64,000 bases of DNA from assembly GCA_029207755.1 (NCBI GenBank), contig JARCOQ010000076.1, positions 1 through 64,000 of the forward strand, given 5' to 3'. This stretch comes from Chamaea fasciata. Lineage: Eukaryota; Chordata; Aves; Passeriformes; Sylviidae. The notes below the pieces were generated by a model. It was not told the DNA's origin, did not search any database, and worked only from the letters and a program-made list of their open reading frames with translations. Positions within the stretch are counted from its first letter, which is position 1, and every line of letters starts with the position of its first letter. Below are positions 1-11,600 of this stretch, piece after piece. Both the position numbers and the translations under genes were made by a program.

Positions 1-258
1 GGACCTGGAGCACCAGGACAAGGGGGAATGGCTTTAAACTACAGGAGGAGAGATTTAGATGGGATCTTGGGAAGGAATTCCTCCCTGGGAGGGTGGGGAG
101 GGCTGGGCTGGAATTCCCAGAGCAGCTGTGGCTGCCCCTGGATCCCTGGGAGTGTCCAAGGCCAGGTTGGAGCCCCTGGGACAGTGGGAGGTGTCCCTGC
201 CCGTGGCAGGGTGGGGCTTGAAGGTCCTTCCATCCCAAATTCCATGATTCCAACCCAA
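1..258 (+). mobile_element. CR1-like LINE, 3' end (truncated by window edge)
   Basis: The stretch resembles the 3' end of avian CR1 retrotransposons: a 'ttaaactacaggaggagaga' start, then the 'cccagagcagctgtggctgc' region, 'caaggccaggttgga', 'ggtgtccctgcc' and a terminal 'tccatgattccaa'. This order is the usual CR1 tail layout (recalled family knowledge). The element runs off the left edge, so its full length is unknown. Overlapping short open frames here are not genes. Confidence 0.72.
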
Positions 259-412
259 AGATAACCTGGATTGGAGGCAGCAGTGCCTGGGGGCTAAAGA
301 ACCTTCCCAGCTGTTATCAGAACAGGAGTTGCAGACATTTTATCCCTGGGTTTTCTTCCTTGTCCCTCAGCTGGGAGGTGATGGGAATGACCAGCAGGAG
401 CTTCCCCAGGCC

Positions 413-676
413 CTGGGAGTGGAACACTGGGAAGGGGACACTGGGAGTGGGACACTTTGGGAACGGGATACTTTGGGAGTGAGACACTGGGAATGGGACA
501 CTGGGAGTGGGACACATTGGGACATTTTGGGAGTGGAGACACTTTGGGAATTGGACACTGTGGGAATGGGACTCTTTGGGAATGGGACACTTTGGGAATG
601 GGACACTGGGAATGGGACATTTTGGGACAGTTTGGGAACGGGACTCTTTGGGAGTGGGACGCTTTGGGAGCGGCAC
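413..676. repeat. Minisatellite, GGGAATGGGACACTTT-type units
   Basis: Tandem degenerate units of about 10-18 bp built from 'gggaatgggacactttg' and 'gggagtgggacactgg' fill the interval. Open frames of up to 204 codons on both strands (for example Val-Pro-Phe-Pro-rich ones on the minus strand) follow from the repeat and are not evidence of coding. It is present once, outside the tandem array. Confidence 0.85.
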
Positions 677-1496
677 TTTTACAACCATTATTGGCTTTGT
701 GGTTTATCCTGAGACAACAGACCCAACCATAAATTGTCACTTCAGGGCCAGCATTTAGTGCCAGCTCAGGGAAATGCAGGGTGGTTGTGGCAGGTATTAA
801 ACACCCCCAATAAATCCTGGAGGAGGATCCCAGGGTAACAATGCCTGCTTGCCAAATCTGTTTGCAGAGCGCACAAAAGCAACGAGGAAAACATTGCAAC
901 AGCACCAAGGTTTTCTCACAGCTCCACCACAGGCTGCTGCCTCAGCAAAGCTGATTGTTGGTGCTTTTCTTCCAGCCCCAAACTGGGATTGAGCCAGGCC
1001 CTGCATCCATTGGGACTGGGATGCTGTGGCTGTAGGATAAACCCCCAGCCAAGCCCCGCAGGGAGCCATTTATCCTGTTTGGAGCCCGTTTATTTTTCTC
1101 CTTCCCCTGAAGATGTGTGTGAGGAGCAGAGATTCAGCCAGACCCTCTTCCCAGGCCCATGGGATGTGTGTTTCTTTCCCGTTTCCTGGAAGCGCTCGGT
1201 GTTTGGGGAAGGTTGCTGGGCCACGAGGAGCTGCTGGACACCATCCACAGCCCCTCTCAGGCATTTTCTGCTGGGTGGGACTCCCTGAAAATCCCTTCAG
1301 CTTTGTAGGGAAAGCACTTTTCCTACGGGGCACACAGGGTGTGAGGCTGGCTCTGGGAAAGAAATATTCCCAGGGAAGAAAGGCTGGGAACGTGCTGACG
1401 GCAGCACTGCTCTTTCAGGTGTCACTGTAAGAAGCTTCTAAAAAGCTCCATTTCTGCTTGGTGGGCAGAAAGTGCAGGAAAAAGTGCTGGGAATGT
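677..1496. other. Unassigned left flank of the tandem array
   Basis: I see no convincing gene, RNA or mobile element. Short open frames exist on both strands but none has a recognisable motif. Similarity to the other units begins abruptly near 1497, so this interval holds the left breakpoint of the array. Unlike the internal junctions it has no poly-T tract. Confidence 0.5.
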
Positions 1497-1641
1497 CCAC
1501 GTGGACTTCAATTAGCATCAAGCAGCATCACAAGTGGTTTCGTCCAGGCAGGAGTCACAGTCACTGTGAGATGATGAAAACGGAGATGGGATCTGCTTGA
1601 GGCGGATGGTGCAGCGGCTGCTCACCTGCGACCTGTATCCC

Positions 1642-1871
1642 TCAGGGTACCCATTTCTTTAGAACACTATGAAGAACAGAGGGAATTGAAAGTCCACTGC
1701 AGTTTAGGTTGTTCTTCACGAGATTGTTCAAGTCGAGCACAGCCATTCTGTTCAGCAGACACACGGGCAGGGGCTTCTTGGAGCGCTGCTCTGGCACCCA
1801 TTCTTTGGAGGAGGGGATTGCAGGAAAGAAGAAAAGAAGCTCATCAACTACTGAAGAGGAAGAGTCACTGA
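1642..1871 (-). other. Unassigned short ORF at unit left end (copy 1)
   Basis: A minus-strand frame ends at 1642 and contains 'SSKEWVPEQRSKKPLPV' followed by a Leu/Asn-rich stretch. Its mixed composition and GC-rich third positions look more protein-like than the repeat beside it, and a possible acceptor 'cctgtcag' lies near 1870. Copies are at 19707-19936, 37765-37994 and 55825-56054; copy 2 changes Gln-Arg to Leu-Leu. I do not recognise a family and see no start codon of its own, so it could be an exon remnant, a retroposed piece or chance. Confidence 0.25.
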
Positions 1872-1894
1872 CAGGACTCAGTGGGTTAAGAAAT

Positions 1895-2768
1895 GTGAGG
1901 GGAAAAAAGGCAGAAAACATGAGGTGACAAGTGTGAGAAATGGGAGTGGAAAAAGGAGGGAAGTGTGAGGGAGGAAAAGGGAAGGAAACCTGAGTGGGAA
2001 AGGCTGAGAAAACTGAGGGGAAAATGGTGAAGATGTGAGTGAAAGTAGGAGAGGAAGGTGAGAGGAGGAAAAGGCAGGAAATATGATGGGAAAATTCTAA
2101 GAAACATGATCAGGGAAGGCTGAAAAACATAGAGGAAAAAATGGAGGGAAATGTGAGGGGAAGAGAGGGAGAAAATTACTGGCAGAGAGAGAGAAACAGG
2201 CAGCAAATGTGAGGGGAACATTGTGAGAATCCTGAGGGGAAAAGAGGGAGAAACCAGAGGGCAGAAAAAGGCAGAAAACATTAGGGGGAAAAAAAGGGTG
2301 GGAAGTTGGATGGGAAAAGTGGCAGAAAACAGGAGTGAAAAAAGGGCACAAAATGCTAGAGGAAAAGTAGAAGCAACATGAGGGGAAAAGAATGATGAAC
2401 GTGAGGGGAAAAGTGGGAGAAATGGGAGAGGGAAAGCCTGGGAAACATGAGGGCAAAAGTGAGAAACATGAGGAGACAACTTAGAGAAAAATGACTGAGG
2501 AAAGGAGAAAAGCATGAGGGGAGAAAAGGGCAGGGTAAGTGAGGGGAAAATTGTGAGAATCATGAGAGAACAAAAAAGCAGGAAAAAGTGGGAAGTTGGG
2601 GAAGTGTGAGAGGCAAAGTGTGAGGAAAGGGAGATGAAAAGGGTGGGGAAAATGAGTAAAACTTGGGAGGCAAACATGAGAGGAAAACTGTGAGACTCGA
2701 GAGGGGGAAGGGGTGGAAATGTGAGAGGGAAAAGAACAGGAAACGTGAAGGGAGAAGAGGAGAGAAGG
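1895..2768. repeat. GA-rich degenerate minisatellite, ~23-bp unit (copy 1)
   Basis: About 35-40 imperfect units close to 'gaggggaaaagtgagaaaca' with a following t make the plus strand almost entirely purine. The minus-strand frames across it are Phe/Ser/Pro/Leu-only translations of the repeat and should not be called genes. Long mirror-like purine tracts like this can form triplex (H-DNA) structures (known property; not shown here). Confidence 0.88.
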
Positions 2769-4439
2769 CAGTATTGGCATGACAGCTGAAATGATTCCTA
2801 ACACATTCCCCCATGCATTTGCCCATTTATTGCACTAGCCCAGGGCTTCTCTGTATGTCCGTCTCCCCCTGTGCCTTGATTCCTGTTCGGAAGCAGTAGA
2901 AGTGCAGGATGTGCCCACCAGCAGGAGCTGCTCCAGGCTGGGAAGGGGCCAGGTGGTGCTGATTTCCAGAGGCTTCTGTGTCCCAGGTGAGGCCAGGGCA
3001 GGAGTGGGTTGAAAGGTGCTGCTGCTGCTCCTCTGTGCCAGAGAGCCCTGGCTGGGCAGGGCACGGCGCCCACTGCACTGCGGGCTCTTTCTCCTGCCAC
3101 AGCTGGGCACACCTGGCAACAAATCATGATGACTTGTGGGGAAACCAAGGGCTTTGTGGAGGCTGCATTGCTCTGCACACACCCGGGCCACCTGCAGCAC
3201 AGAGCTTTGGCCCCCAGAAAGGTAAACCCGAGGGGAACAGCTGGAAACGGTTTCATTTTCACCTTTCAATAGAAGCGACTAAAATCAAAGTTACCAAGAA
3301 GGGCTCCGATCCCTGGTGCCAGCTCGGTGTGAGAAAGGAGGCATGACTTTATTTCAGTGCTGGGTGCGTGGGGAATCACTTTCCTAACACGTGCTCAGCC
3401 AGAAATCCCACCTACTCATTTGTAACCATGGAAACAAGACCTACTCATTACTGTGCTGAAACTCACAGGCTAAACATTCCCTCAAATTAGTTGACATATT
3501 TAAATCACTTCTCAGAAGTTACTGACAGGAGAGTAGGGCTCTCTTGAGAGTCTCCGGTGGTCAATTGGGGAACATCCCATTCCTGCAATTCTCCTCTGGT
3601 ACTCAAGAGCCTCCTACAACCACTCTTTTCCCCCTGAATGCATTCCAGCTACATTCTTAACAGACTACTCTATTCTCAAGGCTAAGGTAGCCACTTCCAC
3701 ACATCAATCACTGCACTGGGGGAATAGAGGGTTCAACACTGTTAATGGGAAGGGAATCCACGATTTGTTGCAGTTCAACATTTTCTCAACACTTTCTTTC
3801 TCTGGGAATTGCTCACAAGCATTTCCTCAATACACCTTGAAAAAGTTTTTGCTGACTGAAGCCACATTGTATCTTTCCTTCAGCAATTCAGAAAGAAAAA
3901 CACAAATTGCTGACTGAAACCTTTCTAATCCCAAATCTGTTCACTGCTCAAGCACAAGCCTCAGGCTCATACCCGATTCCCTCAGTGAGATAGGAGGTAA
4001 TATTTTGCTGCAGCTGCAGGGTTATTAGAAGAAGGAACGAAAGCTGTTGGTTCTTGGGGTTGTTATTTAGGGTTTGGATTTGTTCTAGTTGATTTGTTGG
4101 GTGTTGCTGTGAGCTGGGAGAGGGGCCAGCGTGAAGACCAAACCAAAAGGGAAGTAGGAGAAGAGGGGAGGGAACAGAAAAGGAGGCGGTGGGGACAGAA
4201 TACAAGTTTCCTATTTCCCGGCCAAAGGGAAACGGGACACGGTTTGCCCTGGGCTGGGAAAGGCAATAAAAAGCAGCATTTTCTGTGTGTGTGTTGTGTG
4301 TGTGTTTGGCTCTTGGGAGAGGGAGATACACACCCAGCTCAGGTGAATCCTTCCTAAGAAACAGTTCTCTTTGGCTTTGATGACTTTGTCTCCCCATTTA
4401 ATTTCATCTAAGAGTTGGCTCCTTTCTAACACCCCTCTC
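2769..4439. other. Unassigned DNA between GA repeat and GC-rich segment (copy 1)
   Basis: No gene recognised. A minus-strand frame of 154 codons (2798-3262) stays open in all four units but has no recognisable motif and overlaps open frames on the other strand. A short TG microsatellite lies at 4284-4306. Equivalent intervals are 20833-22504, 38892-40563 and 56952-58623. Confidence 0.5.
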
Positions 4440-5607
4440 CCAGCAGCTCAGGGCTGCATTGCACAGTGCTTGCTGTGTGCCAGAGAGCTCAAAGCAGGCT
4501 GGCCTGGCGCCCCGGAATATTTCTGCAGAACACTCTGCATTTCACCCCTTTGCTCTGGCTCAGTGCACAACTCCAGCACTGCAGGCGTTTCCTCCCAGAG
4601 CCGTGTGAGGCCCCGGCTCCTGCAGATGTGACCTGACAAGCTGTCCCTGCCTGCCGCTGGCCTCGGTTCCCCCGGCAGAAGCGCCGTGCCTGAAGGAGGC
4701 TGCCCTGTGCCGGAGCCTGCGGAGCAGCCCGGCTCCCTCCCCTGTGCCCAGAGCGCTGCACACACTGCTCGCCTTGGCCAGGAGTTAGAGGGCAGCCGGC
4801 ACAAGGGTGGCAATCCTCAGCCAGGCCTGCAGCCCTCGGCTGTGGTTTGCCTTTCTCTGCTCCTGTGCACGCTCCGGACGGCCGATGCCACCGGTCTGTG
4901 CTGTGCCCAGCACGGCCACGCTTCCCCTCAGGAGCAGCCGGCTGCCAGCTGGGCTCTGAGAGCGCAGGATTCGCCCGGGGCCCCCAAGAGGCACCCAGGG
5001 CCGGGCTGCTGCCTCTTGCAGCTCCAAGGGCCTCCTTGCAGCTGCCTCTGCCCCGGCTCAGGCTGCTCCGGGCTCTGCCAGGGCTCTGCTGGGGCTCCAG
5101 CCTGGGCAAGGCGGGGCCTGGGCTCACCCTGCAGCCGCTGACAGCTCTGCACCAGCTCTGCGCCTTTCCCAGGAGCCTCCCTGATCTTTCTGCTGTCTCA
5201 CTTGGGCAAAACTCTCCCCCAGACAAAGAGATTGCACTTAGGGATACAAATGCAAGTGGCAGCAACCCAAATGCTCTCGAGTCAGAGCTCAAGGCCTGCA
5301 TCTGCACAGGGTATTTGGGCTGCCCCACTCGTCCTTTGGTTCTGCCTGCAAATGCCACTGCCCTTTCTGCCTCAAACACAAGTGCCACAGCTGGGTAAAA
5401 CCCAGCCCCTGGGCCATATTCCAAAGGCACTGCGGTCCGGAGAGCATGACGAAAGAAGAGCCTACTCCCCCTTCAAACCGTACCAAAGAAGGCATCAATG
5501 TCACTTTCCACCTCTAAGCAAAAATGGACAGTTCAGAAGGAAATGTTGAGCATTCTCACAGGCTCAGAAGGAGGAGAATCTTCAAAATGACTTGAGGTTT
5601 CAGAAAC
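4440..5607. other. GC-rich segment with opposing open frames (copy 1)
   Basis: From 4440 to about 5200 the sequence is GC-rich, and long frames are open on both strands: 313 codons on minus (4489-5430) and 183 on plus (4847-5398). Overlap of long frames on both strands is typical of GC-rich DNA with few stops. The translations are Ala/Gly/Pro/Cys/Arg-rich without a motif I can name. The segment lies just beyond the 3' end of the kinase gene, whose poly(A) signal is at 5608-5613. It could be a CpG-type element or an unrecognised exon. Confidence 0.4.
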
Positions 5608-5613
5608 TTTATT
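5608..5613 (-). promoter_or_regulatory. Poly(A) signal AATAAA of kinase gene copy 1
   Basis: AATAAA on the minus strand (TTTATT on plus) lies about 52 bases after the kinase stop codon at 5665-5667, giving a very short 3' UTR. It is conserved at 23673-23678, 41732-41737 and 59792-59797. Confidence 0.6.
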
Positions 5614-5664
5614 TACAATCCTAGGCCAAAATACTACCCTACAATCCTAGGCTAAAATCCTACT

Positions 5665-8600
5665 CTACAATCTACTACAATGCCGGTGATGGAAGAAAAA
5701 GTTTTTAAGTGACTGGTCCATTCCTGTCAACTCCTTCCACCTCTTAAAGGTAAGGATGAGTGGCACCAGGCTGGATGTAGGCTTGGCCGATGTTACAAAT
5801 GGATGCTGCACAAAGGAAAACAAAAAAGCCAAGAATGAACCATTACTTTCCAAGCTAAGAGCCCCAAAGGCAGGGTAATCTTTTTTTCAATGAAAAGGGG
5901 ATTGAGTCAGAGTAGGTCTAAGGAGCAACAGTGGGACAACAGTGGCACAGCTTACTGCAAGAGCTGCTAAATGCCCCAGGCCTGGAAATATTTCAGGTCT
6001 GAGCATCCTGATCTCTTGAAAGACGCCCCTGCTCATTGCAGGGCACTTGGACCAGATGACCCTTACAGGTCCCTGCCAGCCCAGCCCAGTCTAGGATTCC
6101 TGGCTGTTCTCATTTGAACAGCACCAAGAGTGGAGGCGAGGAGGACGAGGCTCATCTGATGCCTGGCAGTTCAGTGCAGGAGGAGCCCGTCCCTGGGACA
6201 CTGTTTCCCCTGCAGCCCCTTGGCATTTTACCTGCAGCAGCTCCTTGGCAGACCAGCGCCGCTCCTCGTCTCTCTGCAGGCAGCAGCTCAGGAAGTCACG
6301 CAGCAAAGGGGAGAGGAGCTTGGGCTGCTGTAGCTTTGGGATCCCTTTGGTGGCTATCAGGAATCGAGCCTGGAGAAAAAGGAAAGACGAGTCTCTCAGC
6401 TGCTTCTTTCACATCTGGAACTGCTCTCCCAGATCCCATTGTTTCAGCTGCACTCTGCAGGGGCTGTTTCTGCCGTGGCACAGAGGAAGAGATGACTTTC
6501 CTGGACCAACAAAAAACCCAAAGCCTGATGCAGTCACAGCTTTTCCAACATCCAGCAGATCTTGCCCTGGCAGCTGATTTCATTGACTGACCTCCTTACT
6601 GGAAACTACATCAGCAAAAGCACCTTTGCTTCTCTGAGGATTCACCTGAGCAGCTTGACAGGCTAGTTGGAAGAGGGACTTTGCTCTACTAACTCACTCT
6701 AGTATTTCCAAGGAGTATGACATGAAAAGCATCTCTGCAGCACTTGTTGGTCCCTTAAGCACAGCTGCTATAAAAGTCATCAAGCTTTTTCCTTGGTTCT
6801 TGAAAACAATGGTAATTAAAAGTAAAGAAAGGAAATCCCTCAGTTAAGGCAAGTTTCCCTGTGAGAAGAATGGGGGTACACTTCTCTCCAAACCACTGCT
6901 TTAGAAACTTTGTTGGGTTTGGGTTACTTTCCTTCATTTCAGGAAAGATAACAGCAGCTCTAAGATGCTTGTTTCCTGTTAGTAGGGCCATCTACACGGC
7001 CAAAAGAGCTGGAAGGACTTCTAAGCCAAAGCCCAATGTTGCCTGAGAAGGGAGATTGTCTGCCTGGGCTAAGGCTTGAGTTCCCCCATGGATGCAACCA
7101 AAACCCCAGCAGATGCTGATGTGCTGCAGGGACATTTTCAGAAAGGGACCATGGTGGAAGTAGTTCCAGCAGATGGCAATGGCATTTTGTCCAATGGCAC
7201 ACAGAACGCGGGATGGGGGAGAAAGACAGCGGGATCAGAGAGTATTTACACCTTACCGAGAGAGGACCTTTATTCCCATAAGGAGGTTCTCCTTCCACCA
7301 TTTCAATGCCCACAATTCCAAAAGACCAGATGTCTGCTTTGGGGCCATAGGACTCAGCTTTTGCAATTTCAGGAGCCATCCACCAAGCAGTCCCGGTCAC
7401 CGAGCTCCGTCTACTCTGCTCATAGGTGAGTTGAGCAGAGAGGCCAAAATCAGCTGGGGAGAGAGCAAAAGACCGTTTTTATTTGAATCCTGTGCAATTA
7501 GGAAAGCAAGGAAAAGAATTGCCCAGTTGAAGTTGGAGAATGTGCTGCTGAATCTCCTGGACAACTGTCCCTGCTCTGTTTCCTCAGGACTTTAGCCAAG
7601 GAAATATGGCATTGGCTGCTTCAAAAATCCCCACATTTTTTACACGGCCTCCAGCAGTGTCTTTTGTTCCCCTGAAGCTTTAGACTTGTAGCCCCCTCCC
7701 TCTGGAAGGGACACACACAGAGCAATGCCACTGTGCACTGCTCGATCCTTGCCATAGGTCTGTGCACGTTGCAACCGCATGGTCTGCTCACAACAGGCTC
7801 CCTGCACTGCCACCAGCACCATTTTGGGGGGGCTGGAACTCACTCAAAAGCAGCCCCACAGCCCACATATCCCTGGAACGCTGCACCTGACCGAGAATAT
7901 ACTGACCCAGCTTGACAGAGCCATCCGTTTTGAGGAGAATGTTGAGGCTCTTCACATCTCGGTGTATCACGTGGTTGGAATGGAGAAAATGCAGTCCTTG
8001 CAGGCACTGAGAGAGAAACCAGAAACGGGAGGGCAAAAATCAGTGATGTGATTTTATCACACAACAAAGGAAAGAGCTCTCCAAGATACCCTCTGCAGGG
8101 GAATGAGGAGTAATGGCAGAAGACAGTGCCATTGAGGGCAAGAGCTCGCTGCTCCAACACAGGCAGGGCAGCACCTTTCTAAAGAAAGGCATGTCAGCTT
8201 GCCAAAGAGCAACAGCAACTGCTGGTGTAGACTCTGCCCTGCAAACCAGCCAGGACGACTGCTGCTGCAGTGGATGTGCTCAGAAGTACAGAGCATTCTG
8301 GCTGCACTGCTAACCTTTCCAGCTGAGGACTCAGAGAAATGAGTCTTTCTTCTTTGCTGCTCCTTTCAAACAGTGCCACCCCCACCTTTGCTTTTACAGG
8401 CAAGGAATGCAGTGCAGACAGGCCAAAGTTTAGAGAGGCAAGATGGAGAAGAGCAAATACAAGAGCCAGAGTGAGAATGCAACAGCAGGAGAGAAGAGGA
8501 CAAGAACAGAGTCCAGTGAGTGCAGGGGCACTGGCAGGCAGTTCGCTTGAGATGCTCTTGCTTGCCCAGAGCATATCAGCCACACAGAAACAAAGCCTGG

Positions 8601-11600
8601 CTCACGGAATCGCTCCTGTCCTGAGCCCCTTTCCCAGACAATCCTGCCCAAGCCCTGGGACGCACAGATGGGATCCCTCACCTCTCGACTGATGGTTGCA
8701 ACGTGGTGTTCACATATGCGAACCTCAGCGATGACATCATCCAGAGAGCCTCCATCCATGTACTCCATCACCAGCCAGAGTTCGTCGAGCACAAGGTAGC
8801 TGAAAGAAGGGAACAAGGCCATGCAGATGAACATGCATACATTGGTTTCTTTGCTTGATTCTTGTTTCCGGGTCCCTTTGTGACAAGGACAGAATTCAAG
8901 GAATAGACACTCCCTTCAGGATGTGCATCGTTTGCAGTCTGTGCAGTCTCAAGGAGAACAGCACATCTGTGAGAAAGGAGATATTTTAGATGGCCAGCAA
9001 GCAAAAAGTACAGTTTAGTATCAGCCAAGATGAAAAACCTGTCCCGCATGGTATTTCTGGAAAGGAGCACCTAGTGTTCCTGGCATGGCCAGCCCTGGAA
9101 AAGAGGGGCAACAATCCAAGGGAAATCCTCCCTAGCATGCTTCATCAGCATTGAAGAAACTTGAAAAAATCAATCCTGAGACAACATGGAGGCAGTGAGC
9201 TTACAAGGTATTGACTTAGTATGGGAGGGTTGATTCAGGTTTTTGGCCAGTGTTCCAACTCAGTGTTTGAAAGCCAGGGAAGACACATGCAGGCAAAATA
9301 CACTCTCTTCCCATCCATTGGAGATGAGTAGAGAAATAATAATTAACTGATTATTAACAGCTCTATTTTCTGCCAGTGTCCAAAGTGGGGTTTTAACCTC
9401 GCATGCTTTTACTATGTAAACAAACCTTCATGGGAAGAGACCATGACCACTCACCTGTCTAAATAATCCACAACGTGGGGACTCTTATTCTTCTTCACGA
9501 CCATGATTTCATTAAGCGCTTGTTGATTCCTGTTCAGTCCTTGAAGATTGATTTTCTTGATGGCCACCTAGAATGACACAGAAAATCAGTAACTTCAGAA
9601 GCTGGTGGAATGAGACCACAACACACATGGAGTGAGTGATTTTGCAATGACACAGGTGAGCTCTGCCAAAGTGCCTTGCGATTAGACAAAGGAGTAATTA
9701 GGAACTGACATTCCTACAGCTCATTTCTCTGCTCCTTTGGGGGCCAGTTCCAGGACACGTGGCCACTGACCACATTTTGCCTTGTCCACTTGTTAAAAAT
9801 GGTGTGTCAACTCTCACCCCCCAAAGCTCTGAGCACACTCTGTTTCTCTGTCCGTACTTCAGAGGAAGAAATGCGTGCCTTGGTACTCTGTGGATACATC
9901 TCGGGACCTAGGCAGGGCTTGGGGCTTTTAGGGATGCCTTGCAGATCTCTCCCCTACATGCAGTTCCCAAGTGCAGCACTGCAGGTGGCTAAGGAACTGC
10001 CAGGAACATTCCGATGAATTTGCTGGCAGCCAGAAATGAGAATTCAGGACTCTGAAGCCGTAGCCCCAGAGAGCAGTGAGATGCCCCTTTGTTGGAGCAA
10101 TTGAGAGCCAGGGAGAGCGTCCTTCTCTGAAAGGAACCGCTGCCCCCCTTGCCTTCCTTCTGGCAGCTGAGCAGGACAAAGACTGTCCCAAATGCAGCTG
10201 GCAGGCTGGCACCAGTCTGTGCTTCTTGTGCCTTTGCAGCACAGCTCTAGCCACAGCTGCAGCCACAGCTGACACGAGAGAGGAAAGCCCTGGAGAGCAG
10301 CAGAATCTGCAGGGGCTCTTGACATTTACCTGTCCTCCTGTGGCAGTGTCGATCGCTCTGCAAACCTCTCCAAAAGCCCTAGAAACAAAACAGCAGCAAA
10401 GCAAGGAGAAGCCATTTAGACCTTGGAGTGAAAGCCAGCCCAGACAGGAGATGTCTGCTGGAAATGCCTCCAACCTGCAGCATGCAGGAGGGCTCTGCCA
10501 GAAGGCAGATGATGCATTTTCCTCTCCAGTGCATGGGCACTGGGCCTGTTTCTGAAGCACTGGGCTTTAGTGCCTCAGCTCCAAAGGCCAGGTGATTCTT
10601 TCGTCTTGGATTTCAGTTTCTAAACTGGGCAGTTTTTATCCTGATCACACTATTTCCTTCAGCAAACTCTTGGGAAGAAATGTTCCTTCAAACAGTTATC
10701 TGCCTGCTACGAAAAGGGGTGGTTGCTGTTTCTGGCAATGAAATCCAAGTGTCTGACAATTCCTTCTGACCACACTTCCAAATTCTGGCCGGTACTGAGA
10801 GATGGGGCAGACTAACCCCAGTGTCTGAATATGTTTGCAGCTTGCCTGACTTCACCCTTGACAGATATTCCAGCAGCAGATCGTTGCCCCATGATTGCGT
10901 ACAAGTAACTGTGGTTGGACTCACCCTCTGCCAACAATTTCCTCTTCAATGTATTTCCTTCGGGGATTTTCCATGCTCGCCATTTGCCCTGAGGGAAACA
11001 AAATGCAAGATGCTCACTTGAAAGCAGAGATCCCACTATCCAGGAGATACAAAAGGCAGCCCTGCTGGGGCTGTACAGTCTGGCCTTCTGAGTCCTTTGT
11101 GGCCAGCTGCGTAACAACAAAAACTGCAAGAATTGCAACAAGACAGGCAGCTCTGCAGTACAAGCAGGCCAGCACTGATTTCTACAGTCCTTTGAAGAGA
11201 TCTCTTGACAGCAAACAAAGCACAGGGAGATGCATTCCCAGGAGAGGAGGGCATCTTCCCCACCTTGCAGCAGTTTCCCAAAGGAATGCCTTTCCCTTTG
11301 TAAACCCAAGCAGCTCATGCTCTAACCAATCCCAAGGGGCCTTCAGCAGCAGGACCCTCACCCTTGATGAGGAGGCTGAGCTGGAAGACGCCCTTGCCCG
11401 TGGCCCACGTGAAGAACCACACTGCTTCTCCTCCCCCTGACAGCAGGGATCAGTCCCTGCCATTGCACTCGCCCTCTCAGCCCCGCACACGTGCCCACCT
11501 TCCCGCAGTGGGCAAGGGCAGCAGGGACAGCAGTGCTCCTCAGGTGCCGGCGGGACACGGACAGCTGCCCAGAGGAGATGCTGACCCTCTGTGAGCCCAG

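Noticed and set aside
294..908. 204-codon minus-strand frame with repeated Val-Pro-Phe-Pro and His-Ser-Gln motifs
   Set aside because: It is read through the minisatellite at 413-676, and similar repeat-derived frames are open in other registers.
1886..2677. Minus-strand frames of 263-305 codons rich in Phe, Ser, Pro and Leu
   Set aside because: They are translations of the GA-rich minisatellite read on its pyrimidine strand; no start context, domain or codon signal supports a gene.
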